A stretch of 64,000 bases of DNA from Sequoia sempervirens (Eukaryota; Streptophyta; Pinopsida; Cupressales; Cupressaceae): contig VDFB02000003.1 of NCBI GenBank assembly GCA_007258455.2, positions 42,969,986 to 43,033,985 on the forward strand. Reading direction: 5' to 3'. This document shows, one piece after another, positions 60,695 to 64,000 of the stretch. Positions within the stretch are counted from its first letter, which is position 1, and every line of letters begins with the position of its first letter. The translations under genes were made by a program, and so were the position numbers. The notes below the pieces were generated by a model. The model did not search any database. It was given only the letters and a program-made list of their open reading frames with translations, and was not told where the DNA came from.

Positions 60695-61711
60695 GTACTA
60701 GATAGAGCTTTATTATTATTTAAAATAATATATATGTTTATTCTTAGATAGAACCCTTATTTAGTTTTTTATAAATTTAGATTCTTTCCCACATGATTGT
60801 ATATTTTTGGTACCTTGTTTTTTTATATCCAACACCCTTTGTTGCTTATTGAGAATCTTTTGATGCCTTATTTTATCCAAATTATGCCACTTTTCTCTTA
60901 GATTAAATCTTTTACCCTTATCTTTTTTAATTTTACTATTTTAAAGAGATTTTATAAAAACAAGTTGTGGATAGTACCTATTTAAATATGTGATAAATGC
61001 TACTTATTGCATATTTTTAGTTTTATAGGTTTTTAATGGAGTAGTCACAATGAGGAGACTATAAGAACCATCATCTATATATGTATTCTTTAAGTGTAAA
61101 TATTTAATTTCTATGATGACTACTTAATTTTACTTTGACATGAATCCTCATAGTAATTTGTATGTAAGTAAAAATGAGGAGAAATTGTAATGGAGAAATT
61201 TGCATACCCATGCCCTTTTCCCTTATGATTTAGACCCATGATGACTTGGTTATCATTATACATTGATTAATGCACAAGGGAAGATATTTAGTGTGGGAAA
61301 TTATAAAAAATCTATACTACTAGGATATCCCCACCATGAATCATCCCTAGTATTATGATTTCATTCTACATTTCTATCATGCATCACCTTGGTTTATATT
61401 TGTGGGTGTATAAATGGCCTAGGTCGTTTCCTTTGGGTGCAAATTTGAACCCCAAACTATTAAATTTTATTTTTTTTAATTTGGGCCCACAATTCCCTCT
61501 ATTAGTCATCATGGGCTAATTAAAGTGTAACTTGTTTCAAATTGCATGATAAGGCAATGCTTTTAAATACTAACCCTAGTCCAATTTAGAGGAACCTAAG
61601 GATTATGATGAAAGCCTTTATATGAGAGAATCATGGTAGTAACATAGAGTATTTTAATTGCATCACTATCTTGGGAATACTAAATGCTTACCAACTTTCT
61701 TTAATCTTGGT
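60695..61711. repeat. Outer block of the inverted duplication (right copy)
   Basis: Reverse complement of 3690-4705 at about 94% identity by eye (shared runs such as GGGGTTCAAATTTGCACCCA as read in the left orientation). It ends at AATCTTGG next to the 3' tail of a retroposon, so the homology may continue beyond that insertion. Confidence 0.7.
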
Positions 61712-64000
61712 TTTTGATAAGGAAAAATAGCTTTTGAAGAGGCCCCGAAACCCTTTACAACAGAGAAAAGTTGCAAGAAAGACTAAACCAATAAAGCCTA
61801 TAGCCCAAAAAAACCAAAATGTTGACAACAGAAATAACCAAGAAACTTGTCAGCAATCCCTATAGCAAAACATCAGTAACAAGGCTGACCAAGCAAAAGA
61901 AACAACAAACCTACAACAATTTTTCAAGAACATTGGTCGAGGCCATATTTTCCTCAATGAACCCCTCATGCATCTCCATCACATCCTTGAGCTTCCCAAA
62001 TGAAATAGCAACCCTTTTCTTGGTCTTACTCCTTGTTCTCAAATACAGGCCAACATCCACGTTCTTCTCCACAATAGGACCAATATCCTTAATCTTCTCC
62101 ACCATATTCATGCAATTAACATCCTCCATGGCATTCTCTAGATCACCCAGATCCAAAGACTTTCCAGTCCATTTTATGGCTTTCTCATTTAAAATAGAGA
62201 GGCCCTTAGCAATCGATTTCAAGGATTTGTTGTTGATGTTAACCACACTCTTCAAATCATCAGACATCTTACTAATTTTCTCCTCAATATTAACAAACCT
62301 CTCCTTAAAAGTCTTATGGATAGCTAATTCCAGGGAAGTAATCCTCTCCTCACGAGTTTTACTAAAATGATCAACATCAATAACAAGTCTATTAAGCATA
62401 ACATTCATGGTCTTAACCTTACCTTTGATTGACCATTCCTTCTAGTTGCTATGCACTAGCACCACACAAACATCTTTCCAATTCTTAATCCAAACATTGA
62501 GCTCCTTAACTTCTAAGAAAGGCCACTTCACCAATGAGAGAAAGTTGTGAGTTCCATCCTCGGCCATCCTACAAAACATGCCCATGTTAACCTCATCCCA
62601 ATTGACCGATGGCACAACTTGAGAACCAACATTCTCGATGGGATCCTCCCAAGCCTTCTCTTTATCCTCCATTTCCTCCTCAACATGGGAATCCTCCACT
62701 TCAATCACCTCGACTTTAACCTGATGCTTATCCGACATGTTTGCCAAGTCTGCTGGAATTTATAGCCACTCCTCTTTCACATCACTCCCCTTAACCTGCT
62801 TAGAGCCAATAGGAGAGACTAAATTATCCTGGTTAGGGTCAACCCCTTTTGAATACACCAAACCCTCATTCCCCTGCTCAATATCCTCTATAGGATGCTC
62901 AGACCTTGGGAGGCCATTACCCACGCCATGGCTATCCTCCAAAATAGGGGAAATCTCCATATCACCCAACTTGCTAGCACCCAGGGTATGTTTGACATTA
63001 GAAACAAGGGGCTCCTTCACATCTTTAGAGACCTCCACCTTCTACTTAACAACATGCTTCTCTTTTCTAGGGCATTTTTTCTTCCCCTTCGCATTCTTCT
63101 TTACTGAAGGCACCATAGCTTCCTTCAATTCATTATCAGTTTCATAACTCCTAGACTAGGATTCATAATCCTTAGAACCCTCAACAAAATCACTAACCTC
63201 GTCCAACATCTCCTCAAAATTAGAATCATCATCCTCATAATTCCCTTCCCATTTCACCAGTAAATCACCAGTTTCATACCCAGAGTTTTTTCCACCCTTT
63301 TTATGGGTCAGAGTCTTAGAAGAAATAGGAACCAACTTCAACTTTATGTGCTAAAAAATGAGATTCATAAGGCCTCCATGGAGAATAGCCTTCCTTGGGT
63401 TCTTCTGATGGTCCTCAATACTAGTCTCCATCGAAAGTAGAAGGTAAAAAGGAAACGAAACCAGAGCATTATGGAAAAAATGATTTAAAAGCATGAAGTG
63501 ATAACCATAGATTACAAAAAACCTACCCTCCAAGGTGAAATAATGCATAATGGCTAGAGCAATATCCCTCTAAAGTGGCTTGAGAGATTTGCAAGCATAC
63601 CCACCACTACCAACCAACCTGAGCTTCTTCTCGACAAATTTGAAGAAATTTGAAAGAGCTTTCTTCGTCGCACCTCTATCTTTGTAAAATTTCCTTCCAT
63701 TGGAAGGAAGACCAGCTACCTCAGCTATGAAATCCTCATCAATGTTAAATTCCACACCTTTGTATCGTAGAATCCTGTTGTTCCACCCTTTAACGAAAAC
63801 CTTTGTTGCTTCAAGGTTCGGACCTTGGAGTTTTAACAAATAGGTGCTAAACCCACTCTTTTCCAAGTGCTCCCAAACAATTTCATTACTCCTAAAATCC
63901 TCACAAGAGCTTGACTCCACTCTGCAACGAGCTCCTCCCATGGTGGCATACAACGAACAACACTCCACCAACACCTTAATTTTTGTAAAAGCAAGATTAG
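61712..64000 (-). mobile_element. Retroposon with one long stop-interrupted frame, runs off window
   Basis: The 3' tail on the plus strand (GTTTTTGATAAGG, CCCCGAAACCCTTTACAAC, AGTTGCAA, CCTATAGCC) matches that of the 13704 element. The minus strand holds a coding body from at least 63974 down to 61911. The 5' end is outside the window. It is inserted into or next to the outer duplicated block, and I see no target-site duplication because only one flank is present. Confidence 0.6.
61911..63974 (-). pseudogene. Interrupted ORF of unknown function in retroposon
   Basis: A single minus-strand frame of about 688 codons with in-frame stops at 63570, 63351, 63156, 63042, 62442 (TAG) and 62760 (TAA) but no frameshift. 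The first part (VFVKGWNNRILRYKGVEFNI, EVAGLPSNGRKFYKDRG) recalls the N-terminal module of plant transposon-associated proteins; this is a weak resemblance. The middle is acidic and Lys-rich (VKKNAKGKKKCPRKEKHVVK). The end (HFSKTREERITSLELAIHKT, FVNIEEKISKMSDDLKSV) looks like a coiled coil, as in LINE ORF1 proteins. I do not assign a function. Confidence 0.55.

Overview
The window looks like nuclear DNA from a seed plant with a large, repeat-rich genome, probably a gymnosperm. It is AT-rich. Its one clear host gene has long introns filled with tandem duplications and a transposon, and the rest is mostly decayed retroelements (LTR elements with TGTAGACA-type ends, LINEs, a MITE). The species assignment is inference from style only.

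The host gene is a MORN-repeat phosphatidylinositol-4-phosphate 5-kinase (PIP5K) on the + strand. I rebuilt it as eight coding exons from 23278 to 34813, encoding 864 residues. It has eight MORN repeats (about residues 134-316), a Ser/acidic linker and a complete PIPK catalytic domain. A promoter and 5'UTR exon probably lie near 19.1-19.5 kb, followed by a 3.7 kb 5'UTR intron. Intron 5 can only be spliced in frame as a GC-AG intron. A 93-bp tandem duplication copies the 3' end of exon 3 with its splice donor, so a second donor would add 31 residues in frame.

The main oddity is a 9.7 kb inverted second copy. Left positions 16345-26081 reappear reverse-complemented at 49424-59160, with coordinates summing to 75505 through the gene. 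The second copy starts at the first base after an exactly 100-N gap (49324-49423), so the second PIP5K has only its promoter, 5'UTR, exon 1 and exon 2. The gene-proximal 7.4 kb is nearly identical (I noticed three substitutions), but beyond about 18.4 kb the arms differ by several percent. A further 1 kb block (3690-4705 against 60695-61711) continues the inverted order at about 94% identity. A misplaced haplotig or paralogous contig is the simplest reading; a real inverted duplication with recent conversion is the alternative.

Layout: 1-5308, AT-rich sequence, a 349-bp tandem duplication, the outer shared block and a minus-strand LTR. 5309-5945, minus-strand gag remnant. 6077-7270, plus-strand LTR. 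7270-11280, degenerate retroelement interior. 11281-12311, minus-strand LTR. 13704-14292, retroposon fragment. 16309-16536, MITE. 16.3-26.1 kb, left arm of the inverted pair. 23278-34813, PIP5K, with a 1.46 kb TIR element in intron 2. 35.6-41.2 kb, no gene, with degenerate tandem repeats. 41163-41404, minisatellite. 41530-48980, a plus-strand gypsy-type element with LTR, PBS-like site, leader repeats and a broken gag containing 14-residue and 33-residue repeat arrays. Then the gap, the right arm, a dead LINE 3' end (59171-60353), the outer block, and a minus-strand retroposon (61712 to the window end) whose single long frame carries six TAG/TAA stops and no frameshift.

A recurring theme is nonsense decay by C-to-T change at CAG. 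In the gag repeats, sister units still carry CAG where others have TAG, as expected from CHG methylation of silenced plant transposons.
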